Assembly: GCA_048499435.1 (NCBI GenBank)
Contig: JASNZW010000001.1
Location: 248,001-312,000, forward strand
From: DAOTWC01 sp048499435
GTDB taxonomy: Bacteria; Chloroflexota; Anaerolineae; Aggregatilineales; Phototrophicaceae
Reading direction: 5' to 3'
Length of the DNA stretch: 64,000 bases
Position numbers and translations under genes: made by a program. Below are positions 16,109 to 24,395 of this stretch, in pieces. Each line of letters opens with the position of its first letter. Position 1 is the first letter of the stretch. The notes beneath the pieces were generated by a model that saw nothing but the letters and a program-made list of their open reading frames with translations, did no database searches and was not told where the DNA came from.

Positions 16109-16696
16109 ATGAAACTTGGAATCATATCGGACATTCACGGTGATCACGATGCGTTAATGGCGGTGCTGGACCGGCTCGATCATCATCACAAGGTTGATCA
16201 GGTGCTGTGTGCCGGCGACCTCGTAGGGCGCGGGCCAAACCCCGGCGCGGTTGTTCAGACGATCCGCACGCGCGCGATCCCCACCGTGCGCGGCAACCAT
16301 GACGACTGGAGCAGCGAGCTGTCACCGGAAAACCTGTCCTTCGTTCGCGCCCTGCCCCTCGACTGGCAGGGCGAATTTGAGGGCCTGACAGTTTTCATGT
16401 GTCATGGCAAACCGGGCAACAATATCTGGGGCCTGTACCGCGACCACATCTCCAAAACGCTGCTGAATATGATGCTCAACACGCTGGACGCGGACGTGCT
16501 CATCACCGGGCACACGCACGTGCCGATGTGCGTGCAGGTGGGCCGGGGGGTGGTCATCAACCCCGGTTCGCTCTACACCTTCGACAACCTGCGGTCGTCA
16601 TCGCACACTTACGGGGTGCTGCACCTGCCTGACATCGCGTTTGATCTGTACGATGTCACCGGATCGCCGGAACAACCGCTTCCCTGCGCCTTCTAA
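16109..16696 (+). CDS. Metallophosphoesterase (YfcE/calcineurin-like)
   Basis: 195 residues from ATG 16109, chosen because the sequence MKLGIISDIHGDHDAL starts exactly at the first metal-binding motif. All family motifs are present: SDIHGD, GDLVGRGPNP, RGNHDDW, and the late GHTH with GSLYTF after it. These bind two metal ions and hydrolyse phosphomono- or diesters. The natural substrate is undetermined. Followed 24 bp later by the receiver-kinase gene, possibly in one transcript. Confidence 0.86.
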   Translation: MKLGIISDIHGDHDALMAVLDRLDHHHKVDQVLCAGDLVGRGPNPGAVVQTIRTRAIPTVRGNHDDWSSELSPENLSFVRALPLDWQGEFEGLTVFMCHGKPGNNIWGLYRDHISKTLLNMMLNTLDADVLITGHTHVPMCVQVGRGVVINPGSLYTFDNLRSSSHTYGVLHLPDIAFDLYDVTGSPEQPLPCAF

Positions 16697-16720
16697 AGCC
16701 GCCGCCACGGAGGTGAAAAC

Positions 16721-17833
16721 ATGGCTGCCAAAATCCTGGTCATTGAGGATGAGCGCTCCGTGCTGCAAAACACGCTCGAAATGCTGACGCTGGAAGGGTT
16801 CGACGTGCGCGGCGCAGAGAACGGCTGTGACGGGGTGGCCCGCGCCCGCGAGTACCAGCCAGACCTCATTATCTGTGACATCATGATGCCGAAGATGGAC
16901 GGCTATGAGGTGCTGGCAGAGCTGCGTGAGCAGCCCCTGACGGCGCTCATCCCGTTCATCTTCCTCACGGCGCGCACCGACCGGCGCGACGTGCGCCAGG
17001 GCATGAACCTGGGCGCGGACGACTACCTGACCAAGCCTTTTACCGTGGCGGAGCTGCTGGGCAGCGTTCACGCGCGCCTGAAAATGAGCAGCAGCATCCA
17101 CCGGATGACTGAGGAACGGCTGGACCGGCTGCGCAGCAGCATTCTGCTCACCATTCCCCACGAACTGCGGACGCCCCTCACCAGCGTGCTTGGCTTCTCC
17201 GAAATGATCGTGACCGAGGGCCATGACATGGAGGCGGAACAGATGATCCGCATGGCGCGCCACATCTACACCGCCGCCGTCCGGCTGTCGCGCCTGGTGG
17301 AAAACCACCTGATCTACGCCCAGACTGAAATCATTCAGCTTGACGCGCAGCGCGCAAAAACCCTGGCAGGCGGAACCTGTCAGGCGCAGGCCGTGGTTCA
17401 GGAAGCCGTGCAGGAAGTCGCGCTGCGGGCGAGCCGCAGCCCTGACCTGACGCTGGAGGTGGCCGCGGCTGAGCTGGCGATCCAGGAGGAGTATCTGCGC
17501 AAAATGGTCAGCGAGCTGGTGGATAACGCCTGCAAGTTCTCGGCTGAATCGTCGCCCGTGACGGTGCGCGGCGCTGTCAGCGACCAGACTTACTGCCTGG
17601 AGGTGATAGACCAGGGGCGCGGCATGAGCGCCCAGGACATCGCCCAGATCGGCGCGTACAGCCAGTTCGAGCGCCAGTTTTACGAGCACCAGGGGTCAGG
17701 GCTGGGGCTGATCATCGTGCGCCGCCTGGCCGAAATCCATGAGGGCCGGCTGGAGATCATCAGCGAACCCGGCCAGGGCACGAAGGCCCGCCTGTCGCTG
17801 CCGCTGGCCGGTCAGCGCGTGACCCTTACGTAA
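16721..17833 (+). CDS. Response regulator receiver - histidine kinase hybrid
   Basis: 370 residues starting at ATG 16721 behind GGAGGTG. Residues 1-120 are a receiver domain (LVIEDERSVL, phosphoacceptor in IICDIMMPKMDGYEVL, FLTAR, LTKPF). Residues about 135-205 are a HisKA dimerisation domain with the phosphorylated His in IPHELRTPLTSVLGFSE. The rest is an ATPase domain with N box ELVDNACKFS, G1 DQGRGM and G2 GSGLGLII. There is no membrane segment, so it is a cytosolic kinase whose output is probably controlled by phosphorylation of its own receiver. No partner response regulator with a DNA-binding domain is in the window. Confidence 0.9.
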   Translation: MAAKILVIEDERSVLQNTLEMLTLEGFDVRGAENGCDGVARAREYQPDLIICDIMMPKMDGYEVLAELREQPLTALIPFIFLTARTDRRDVRQGMNLGADDYLTKPFTVAELLGSVHARLKMSSSIHRMTEERLDRLRSSILLTIPHELRTPLTSVLGFSEMIVTEGHDMEAEQMIRMARHIYTAAVRLSRLVENHLIYAQTEIIQLDAQRAKTLAGGTCQAQAVVQEAVQEVALRASRSPDLTLEVAAAELAIQEEYLRKMVSELVDNACKFSAESSPVTVRGAVSDQTYCLEVIDQGRGMSAQDIAQIGAYSQFERQFYEHQGSGLGLIIVRRLAEIHEGRLEIISEPGQGTKARLSLPLAGQRVTLT

Positions 17834-18031
17834 CCGCGCCGGCGAAGTGTGGTACTGTGAAAATAGTGAGCGCCTCGGCGCTTACACCTCGCGTAGTGCG
17901 CCGTCCGCCAGGGCGGCGCACGTTTTTGCCCCCCGCTGCCGCCAACCCACGCTTGGTTCAGCGGCGCAAACAGTGATATGATCGTCCCCACTCTGACCAG
18001 CAGCCCGATGTGAGGGCAGGCGCAGCCAACC

Positions 18032-18799
18032 ATGACCGACCAGCAGCCGCCGCAGGTCCCTGCGAACTATTATAACGAAACGTATTTCCGCCGTTGGAAC
18101 TACGCCGACCGCGGCCTGGGCCGCTTCAGCATGTACTGGTTCGCCCGGCGCTACTACGCGGCGCTCGTCCGGCGCTACGCGCCGCCCGGCGGCGGCCTGC
18201 TGGAGATGGGCTGCGGGCTGGGGCATCTGCTGGGGCTGCTGCAGGACGATTACGAGTGCGTCGGCATTGACCTGATGGCCTACAGTGTCGAGCAGACGCG
18301 CCTCAACGCGCCGCGCGCGCAGGCCTACACGATGGACGCCGGCGACCTCAGCGCCTTCGCCGCCGAATCGTTCTCCGCCGTGGTGGCGCTGCACCTGGTT
18401 GAACACCTGGCCGACCCGCAGGATACTATCCGCCAGGTGAACCGCGTGCTGCGGCCCGGCGGCCTGTGGCTGTTCGCCACCCCACACCCGGACTACAGCC
18501 TGCGCCGCTTCAAGGACCGCGAAAACGACGCTATCGGCAAAGACAAAACCCACATTAACGTTCAGCCGCCGGCGACCTGGCGCGCGTGGTGCGCCGCCAG
18601 TGGGTTCGCGGTGCTGCGCCACTTCGGCGACGGCCTGTGGGACGTGCCCTATCTGCCGCTGCTGCCGAAAACGGTGCAGTTCGGGCTGTTCGGCCTGCCG
18701 GCGCTGGCCCAGGTCGTCACGCGCACCACCCTGACGCCGCTGGCCGCCGGCGTCAACCAGATCGTCATCGCGCGCAAGGTTCACAGCGCCGCCGTGTAA
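18032..18799 (+). CDS. Class I SAM-dependent methyltransferase
   Basis: 255 residues from ATG 18032. The SAM-binding motif I is LLEMGCGLGHLLGLL, followed by the acidic residue in CVGIDLMAYSVEQ, motif II around SAVVALHLVEHLADP and the RVLRPGGLWLFATPHP strand typical of the methyltransferase 11/23 group. The tail (LPALAQVVTRTTLTPLAAGV) is hydrophobic but short. The substrate is unknown; proteins of this type often act in surface glycan or lipid modification. The sigma factor gene begins only 8 bp after it. Confidence 0.83.
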   Translation: MTDQQPPQVPANYYNETYFRRWNYADRGLGRFSMYWFARRYYAALVRRYAPPGGGLLEMGCGLGHLLGLLQDDYECVGIDLMAYSVEQTRLNAPRAQAYTMDAGDLSAFAAESFSAVVALHLVEHLADPQDTIRQVNRVLRPGGLWLFATPHPDYSLRRFKDRENDAIGKDKTHINVQPPATWRAWCAASGFAVLRHFGDGLWDVPYLPLLPKTVQFGLFGLPALAQVVTRTTLTPLAAGVNQIVIARKVHSAAV

Positions 18800-18806
18800 A
18801 GGTTTT

Positions 18807-19493
18807 GTGAAACCTGCCACAGACCGGCGCAACTCCGCACAACAAAGAGGGTTACTGGAATTAGAGATGAAAGCGCCCTGGAAACGCACCGCCGACGCCC
18901 CGCCGCCGAGCCTGGACGACCTGCCCGACCCACAGTTGGTTGAGATGGCGAAAGCTGATCAGGAAGCGTTTGGGGTGCTTTACGAGCGCTATGTCAGCAG
19001 GATTTACAATTACGTTTATTACCGCACCGGCAACCATCACGATGCGGAAGACCTGACGGCGATGGTGTTCTACCGGGCGATGCGCCACATTCAGGGCTAT
19101 ACCGAGCGCGGCGTGCCTTTTCAGGCGTGGTTGTACCGCATCGCGCACAACCTGATCGCCAACTGGCACCGCGACCGGGCGCGCCGCCGAATTATCCCGC
19201 TGGAGGAATTTGCCGGCCCCGGCCCGGACGCCGACAAACCGGATGAACAGGCCGAAGGCCGCGCTGAACGCGCCGCCCTGCTGGAGGTTATCCGCCGGCT
19301 GCCAGAAGAACGCCAGCAGCTTCTGGTGCTGAAGTTCATCGAGCGCCTGCCCAACGCTGAAATCGGCGTCATCATGGGGCGCACCGAAGGGGCGATCAAG
19401 TCGCTGTATCACCGCACGCTGATCGCGCTGCGCGATGAGCTGAACTGGCAGGCCGATGGCGCGCTGCACACAACGCTGGAAGAAAAAGAGTGA
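18807..19493 (+). CDS. ECF-type sigma-70 family factor
   Basis: 228 residues if started at GTG 18807 (AAAGG five bases upstream); an ATG at 18867 would give 208 and is also possible. Sigma region 2 is in AFGVLYERYVSRIYNYVYY, DAEDLTAMVFYRAMRHI and PFQAWLYRIAHNLIANWHRD; region 4 is in LPEERQQLLVLKFIERLPN, AEIGVIMGRTEGAIKSLYHR. Region 3 is absent, which is the ECF layout. The next gene starts at the very next base after its stop and encodes a small membrane protein likely to hold it inactive. Confidence 0.9.
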   Translation: MKPATDRRNSAQQRGLLELEMKAPWKRTADAPPPSLDDLPDPQLVEMAKADQEAFGVLYERYVSRIYNYVYYRTGNHHDAEDLTAMVFYRAMRHIQGYTERGVPFQAWLYRIAHNLIANWHRDRARRRIIPLEEFAGPGPDADKPDEQAEGRAERAALLEVIRRLPEERQQLLVLKFIERLPNAEIGVIMGRTEGAIKSLYHRTLIALRDELNWQADGALHTTLEEKE

Positions 19494-19889
19494 ATGATCA
19501 TGCACACTTCACAACCAGATGACGCCCGCATCGAATCCTTTCTCGCCGCCCTGACAGACGCGCTGCTGGCGGGCGACGCGGGCGCGGCGGGCGCGCTGGC
19601 GGGCCAGCACGGTGTTCCCCCGGCGCAGGCCGCCGCCTGCGCGCGCACCGTTGCCGCGCTGCAGGCCGCGTTGGTGCCGGTGCAGCCGTCGCGCCGCTTC
19701 GTGCGCCTGCTGCGCCAGGACCTGGTCGGGCCGGAGGACGGCGGCGTGGTCGCCAGCGTGCGCAGCCTGCCGCCGCGCGTGCGCGTGGCCGCCGGGCTGG
19801 CGCTGCTGGCCGGTTTCGCCCTGTTCTTTCTGCGCCGGGGCGGCGCTGACAGCCGCCGCAAAGCGCCGGAAACCGCGCCCGCCACCTGA
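19494..19889 (+). CDS. Small single-pass protein, probable anti-sigma factor
   Basis: 131 residues whose ATG directly follows the TGA of the sigma factor gene, so they are surely co-translated. A helical N-terminal region (DARIESFLAALTDALLAGD) could contact the sigma factor. RFVRLLRQDL is a segment often seen before the membrane helix in proteins paired with ECF factors of this group. A membrane helix VRVAAGLALLAGFALFFL spans about residues 101-119 and is followed by a short basic tail. There is no zinc-binding HxxxCxxC motif. The role is inferred from position and topology. Confidence 0.6.
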   Translation: MIMHTSQPDDARIESFLAALTDALLAGDAGAAGALAGQHGVPPAQAAACARTVAALQAALVPVQPSRRFVRLLRQDLVGPEDGGVVASVRSLPPRVRVAAGLALLAGFALFFLRRGGADSRRKAPETAPAT

Positions 19890-19955
19890 CCCCGCGCCGC
19901 TGGCGCGCGCCGCCTATCCCCCAACTTGACCCATCCACTGTGGCCAGCAAGCGCC

Positions 19956-19961
19956 TATAAT
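19956..19961 (+). promoter_or_regulatory. -10 box (TATAAT) for mfd
   Basis: TATAAT lies 70 bases before the mfd start. A TTGACC sits 24 bases upstream, too far for a classical -35 partner, so only the -10 is called. Confidence 0.4.
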
Positions 19962-20031
19962 AGGCTGTTCGCCCGCGGCCAGCCGCCGCTGGCAACCGGT
20001 TGGCCGCTGTAGACATAAGGCTGTGCTCAAT

Positions 20032-23000
20032 ATGCTGCTCTCTGGTTTGCTTGACGTGCTGCGCGCCAGCGACGCTTATCGCGCGCTGCTGGCGCAGCTC
20101 AACGGCGCGGGCGGCGCCCCTGACGCGCGCGCCATCCGCGCGGCGCGCCCGGCGGCAGCCGCCGCCCTGGCCGCCGACTGGGCCGGGCCAGTGGTGTATA
20201 TCACGGCCCGCGTGGACCGCGCTTACAACGTTGCCGAACAGCTTCCCGTGTGGCTGGGCGAGCGCCCCATCTACCGCTTCGCTGAGCCAGCCCCGCTGTT
20301 CTACGACCGCGCGCCCTGGGGCGAGACGGCTGTCCGCAGCCGCATCAGCGCGCTGGCGGCGCTGCTGCCGCCCGACGATTTCGAGCTGGCCGGCCCGCCG
20401 CCGCTGGTGGTGACCTCAGCGCGCGCGCTCATGCAGCGCACCCTGCCAGTGAGCGCCTTCCGCCAGGCGACGCTGGCGCTGCGCCCCGGCCAGCGCCACA
20501 CGCTCGACCGGCTGCTGGCGCACTGGCTGCGCCTGGGCTATGAAGCGGCCTCAGTCGTGACCGCGCCGGGCACGTTCAGCCGGCGCGGCGGCATCGTGGA
20601 TATTTTCCCCGTGACGGCGGACGCGCCCGTCCGCGTCGAATTTTTCGACGACGAAATCGAAAGCCTGCGCGCCTTCGACCCGGCCACGCAGCGCAGCACC
20701 GACCGCCTGCCGCTGGCGATCATCACGCCGGCGCGCGAGGCGCTGCCGCAGAACACCCTGCCGCTGGCGGAGCATCTGCGCCCCTGGCTGGAGAGCCTGC
20801 CCGCCGGCGAGGACGTGACCAGCCCACGCCCGGACCTGGAGCCGCTGACGAACGGCGTCGCCTTCGCCTACAGCGAGCACTACATCCCTTACCTGTACCC
20901 CAACCCGGTCAGCCTGCTGGACTACGCCCCGGACACCACGCTGTTCGTGGTGGACGACTGGGCCGAGCTGCGCGACACAGTGGCGGCGGTTGAGGAAAGC
21001 GCCGTGCAGAACCGCGCTGACCGGCTGGCCGCCGGCCTGCTGGCGCCCGATCACCCGCTGCCGTATATCACCTGGGACGACCTGCGCGACGAGCTGGAGC
21101 AGCGCCGCGCGCTCAACCTGGGCGGCGTGCTTGAACACGATGACGACGCGCCCGCCGCGCCCAGCCTGCGCCAGTCGTTCGCGCCTGAACAGCGCTTCGG
21201 CGGCCAGCTCAAGCCGCTGCTGGAACACCTGCGCCGGCTGCGCCGCGAGGGCGAGCGCGTGGTGGTCGTCACAGCCCAGGCCGAGCGCCTCACCGACCTG
21301 TGGCGCGAGCAGGAGTCCTACACCCCGCTGACAGGCGACGTGACCAGCGCGCCCGCGCCGAGCACGCTGCTGTTCGTCAACGGCGCGCTGCATGAGGGCT
21401 GGTGGCTGCACACCGAACAGGGCGACGTGCACCTGTTCACCGACCACGAGATCTTCGGCTGGTCGCGGCCAGAGCCGCGCCGCCGCAAGGCCGGCCCGCG
21501 CCCGCGCGCGCCCGAAACCAGCTATGCCGACCTGCACGACGGCGACTATGTGGTGCATGTGGACTACGGCATCGGGCGCTTCGCCGGCCTGACGCGCCGC
21601 ACCTTCGCCGGCAGCGAACGCGAGTACCTGCTGGTGGAATACGCCGGCACTGACGCGCTGTTTGTGCCCATCCACCAGGCCGACCGCCTCACGCGCTACG
21701 TCGGCCCGGACGACCGCCCGCCGGCGCTCAACCGGCTGGGCAAGCCGGACTGGATCAGGATCAAGGCGCAGGCGAAAAAGGCTGTCGAGGACGAAGCGCG
21801 CGAGCTGCTGGACCTTTACGCCCGGCGCGCGCGCCAGCCCGGCCACGCCTTCAGCCCTGACACCCACTGGCAGCACGAGCTGGAAGCCAGCTTTCCGTAT
21901 GTCGAAACTGAGGACCAACTGCGCGCCGTGCGCGAGGTCAAAGCCGACATGGAGCTGCCGCACCCGATGGACCGCCTCATCTGCGGCGACGTTGGCTTCG
22001 GCAAAACCGAGGTCGCGCTGCGGGCGGCGTTCAAGGCCGTCACCGACGGCAAACAGGTGGCCGTGCTGGTCCCGACGACGGTGCTGGCGCAGCAGCACTA
22101 CGACAACTTCACGCAGCGGCTGGCCCCCTTCCCCCTCAAAGTGGAGATGCTGTCGCGCTTCCGCGCCAGGGAAGACCAGCAGCGCCTGCTGCCCCGTCTG
22201 GCGTCGGGCGCGGTTGACATTATCATCGGCACGCACCGCCTGCTCAGCGACGACATCGCGCTGAAAAACCTGGGGCTGGTCATCATTGACGAGGAACAGC
22301 GCTTCGGCGTGACGCACAAAGAGCATTTCAAGCGCCTGCGCACACAGGTGGACGTGCTGACGCTGACGGCCACGCCCATCCCGCGCACGCTCTACATGAG
22401 CCTGACCGGCGTGCGCGACATCAGCATGATCGAGACGCCGCCGGAGGACCGCCTGCCGGTCATTACACATGTCGGGCCGTTCGACGAGCGCCTGGTGCGC
22501 CAGGCCGTCCTGCGCGAGCTGGACCGCGGCGGGCAGATTTTCTTCGTCCACAACCGCGTGCAGTCGGTGGACGCCGCCCGCGAGCGCCTGGAAGCGATTG
22601 TGCCGGAGCTGCGCGCCGTCATCGGCCACGGCCAGATGGACGCGCGCACCCTGGAGCGCGTGATGATCGCCTTCAGCCGGGGCGAGTACGACGCGCTGGT
22701 CTCCACCTCAATCATCGAAAGCGGCATTGACATCCCTAACGCCAACACGCTGATCGTAGACCGCGCCGACTGGTTCGGCATGGCGCAGCTTTATCAACTG
22801 CGCGGGCGCGTGGGGCGCGGCGCGCAGCAGGCCTACGCCTACTTCTTCCACCCTGGCGAGGGCCGCCTGACGCCTGAAGCGCGCCAGCGCCTGGAGACGC
22901 TCGCCGAGAACACCGCGCTGGGGTCCGGCTTTCAGATCGCCATGCGCGACCTGGAGCTGCGCGGCGCGGGCGACATCCTCAGCACGCGCCAGACCGGCCA

Positions 23001-23541
23001 CGTAGCCGCCATCGGCCTGCACCTGTACACGCAGCTTCTGGCCGCCGCCGTGCGCGGCCTGAAGGACCAGCCCGGCCCGCTCACCGCCAGCGCCGACGCC
23101 GCCGGCGTGGCGATTGACCTGCCGCTGGCGGCGTACCTGCCCACCGCCTGGATTCCCGAAATGGAGCTGCGCCTGCAAATCTACCGGCGCATGGGCGGCC
23201 TGGCCAGCCGCGACGATGTTGAAGCGCTGCGCGACGAGCTGCGCGACCGCTTCGGCCCGCTGCCGCCGGCGGTCGAAAACCTGCTCTACCAGATTCGCGT
23301 GAAGCTGCTGGCGCAGGCCGCTAACGCCACCGCCGTCGCTGTGCCAGACGACGCGGTGCTCATCAGGCTGCCCTACCTGGCCGAGGTAGACCGCGACCGG
23401 CTGGCGGCGCGCCTGGGGCCAGACATCACCGTGACGCGCACCGCCGTCCAGTTTCCGCTGAACGGCGGCGGCTGGCAGGAACGCCTGCTGGCGGTGCTGG
23501 CGCGCCTGGCGGACGGCGTGCGGGCCGCCCCCGTGCCCTAA
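20032..23541 (+). CDS. mfd: Transcription-repair coupling factor Mfd
   Basis: About 1170 residues, normal for the family. Mfd removes stalled RNA polymerase and recruits UvrA to template lesions. From N to C: a UvrB-like module (FSRRGGIVDIFPVTADAPVRV split over residues 185-205), the CarD-like RNA polymerase interaction domain (DGDYVVHVDYGIGRFAGL, around 505), the SF2 translocase with Walker A GDVGFGKTEVALRAAF, DEEQRFGVTHKEHF and TATPIPRTLYMSL, the second RecA lobe with STSIIESGIDIPNANT and QLRGRVGRG, and the C-terminal TRCF domain. I prefer ATG 20032 (AAGG 11 bases upstream) over GTG 20023, which is only two bases from AAGG. The 3' end overlaps the convergent deacylase gene by 4 bp. Confidence 0.95.
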   Translation: MLLSGLLDVLRASDAYRALLAQLNGAGGAPDARAIRAARPAAAAALAADWAGPVVYITARVDRAYNVAEQLPVWLGERPIYRFAEPAPLFYDRAPWGETAVRSRISALAALLPPDDFELAGPPPLVVTSARALMQRTLPVSAFRQATLALRPGQRHTLDRLLAHWLRLGYEAASVVTAPGTFSRRGGIVDIFPVTADAPVRVEFFDDEIESLRAFDPATQRSTDRLPLAIITPAREALPQNTLPLAEHLRPWLESLPAGEDVTSPRPDLEPLTNGVAFAYSEHYIPYLYPNPVSLLDYAPDTTLFVVDDWAELRDTVAAVEESAVQNRADRLAAGLLAPDHPLPYITWDDLRDELEQRRALNLGGVLEHDDDAPAAPSLRQSFAPEQRFGGQLKPLLEHLRRLRREGERVVVVTAQAERLTDLWREQESYTPLTGDVTSAPAPSTLLFVNGALHEGWWLHTEQGDVHLFTDHEIFGWSRPEPRRRKAGPRPRAPETSYADLHDGDYVVHVDYGIGRFAGLTRRTFAGSEREYLLVEYAGTDALFVPIHQADRLTRYVGPDDRPPALNRLGKPDWIRIKAQAKKAVEDEARELLDLYARRARQPGHAFSPDTHWQHELEASFPYVETEDQLRAVREVKADMELPHPMDRLICGDVGFGKTEVALRAAFKAVTDGKQVAVLVPTTVLAQQHYDNFTQRLAPFPLKVEMLSRFRAREDQQRLLPRLASGAVDIIIGTHRLLSDDIALKNLGLVIIDEEQRFGVTHKEHFKRLRTQVDVLTLTATPIPRTLYMSLTGVRDISMIETPPEDRLPVITHVGPFDERLVRQAVLRELDRGGQIFFVHNRVQSVDAARERLEAIVPELRAVIGHGQMDARTLERVMIAFSRGEYDALVSTSIIESGIDIPNANTLIVDRADWFGMAQLYQLRGRVGRGAQQAYAYFFHPGEGRLTPEARQRLETLAENTALGSGFQIAMRDLELRGAGDILSTRQTGHVAAIGLHLYTQLLAAAVRGLKDQPGPLTASADAAGVAIDLPLAAYLPTAWIPEMELRLQIYRRMGGLASRDDVEALRDELRDRFGPLPPAVENLLYQIRVKLLAQAANATAVAVPDDAVLIRLPYLAEVDRDRLAARLGPDITVTRTAVQFPLNGGGWQERLLAVLARLADGVRAAPVP

Positions 23542-24038
23542 TCAGCGTCGGGCGCGGGGTCGCGCCGCACATCCGCGAACTGGCCGCCGCTGATCTCCGC
23601 CAGCTTCGCCAGCGCAATCGGGAAGATGGCGTTGTGCGCCCCCGCCGCCGCATAAACCAGGTCATAACGCCGCAGCGACTCGTCAATCAGCACGGGCAGC
23701 CCGGCGGTGCGGTGGCCGAAAGGCGGCACGCCCCCCGGCGCATAACCCCAGTGGGCCACGCATTCATCGGCGCTGGCCGCTTTCACCTTCTTGCGGCCCA
23801 CGCCGTACAGCGTCGCCAGCTTGCGGTCGTCTACGCGCTGGTCACCGCTGGCGAGCACAACCACCGGCTGGCCGTCCACCAGAAACGCCAGGCTCTTGAC
23901 GATCTGCCCCAGCGCGCAGCCGATGTTGTCGGCGGCCTGCTGGCTGGTGGCGGTGCTGCTGTCGTAAAACGTGATGGTGATGCCCGTGTCGTGCTGGTCC
24001 AGCACGGCCTGAACATCGTCCGGGGTAAGCGGCTGCAT
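23538..24038 (-). CDS. YbaK/EbsC family aminoacyl-tRNA deacylase
   Basis: 166 residues from ATG 24038 with GGGAGA upstream. The YbaK/ProX fold clears mischarged aminoacyl-tRNA in trans. The conserved Lys is in ALGQIVKSLAFLVDG, followed by VVLASGDQRVDDRKLA, the loop YAPGGVPPFGHRTAGLPVLID and the C-terminal AAGAHNAIFPI. Substrate preference (Cys-tRNA-Pro or Ala-tRNA-Pro types) cannot be fixed from sequence. The gene is convergent with mfd, and the stop codons overlap. Confidence 0.87.
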   Translation of the reverse strand: MQPLTPDDVQAVLDQHDTGITITFYDSSTATSQQAADNIGCALGQIVKSLAFLVDGQPVVVLASGDQRVDDRKLATLYGVGRKKVKAASADECVAHWGYAPGGVPPFGHRTAGLPVLIDESLRRYDLVYAAAGAHNAIFPIALAKLAEISGGQFADVRRDPAPDAD

Positions 24039-24139
24039 GGATTCGTCTCCCGTGTGCGTGTTGTATAACGAAGCGCGCATTGTACATCGCGCGCCGCCAT
24101 TCATGTGGTTGGCGTGTTCTGCCGCGCGCCAAATCAGGT

Positions 24140-24145
24140 TATAAT
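24140..24145 (+). promoter_or_regulatory. -10 box (TATAAT) for the small CxxC protein
   Basis: TATAAT lies 40 bases upstream of ATG 24186 in the divergent gap between the deacylase and this gene. Confidence 0.4.
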
Positions 24146-24185
24146 AAGGGTAACGCAGCCAGGCCGTTTGATCGAGGATTGAAAA

Positions 24186-24386
24186 ATGGGACCTAGACCA
24201 TGCCCTGAATGCGGTGAATACCTGGAAATCGCCGGCGAGGGAATTGACGAGGCCGGCCGGCTTTACGATCTGTTCATCTGTATCGAATGCAGTTACGAGG
24301 AAGCCGTGCTGCAGGCTGGCGAGCAGCCGCCGCAGCCGGTCTATGCGTGGGACCCGCCCGACGGCGCGCCGCAGCGCGGCATCTGA
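24186..24386 (+). CDS. Small zinc-ribbon-like protein with two CxxC knuckles
   Basis: 66 residues from ATG 24186, with its own TATAAT-type promoter. Two Cys pairs, CPECGEYLE near the start and ICIECSYEE 25 residues later, make a likely four-Cys zinc ribbon. Between them is an acidic loop EGIDEAGRLYDLF. The Pro-rich tail (GEQPPQPVYAWDPPDG) is probably disordered. The family is not recognised; such ribbons usually bind nucleic acid or protein. It lies between a deacylase and a convergent glycosidase without an obvious partner. Confidence 0.7.
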   Translation: MGPRPCPECGEYLEIAGEGIDEAGRLYDLFICIECSYEEAVLQAGEQPPQPVYAWDPPDGAPQRGI

Positions 24387-24395
24387 CCGGGCGCG

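Noticed and set aside
20551..22629. Long antisense open frame (692 codons) opposite mfd
   Set aside because: It is a GC-rich shadow with Arg/Gln/His-biased composition and no motif; mfd on the other strand is certain.
23634..24068. Plus-strand frame opposite the YbaK deacylase
   Set aside because: The YbaK protein on the minus strand has all family motifs and a good Shine-Dalgarno.
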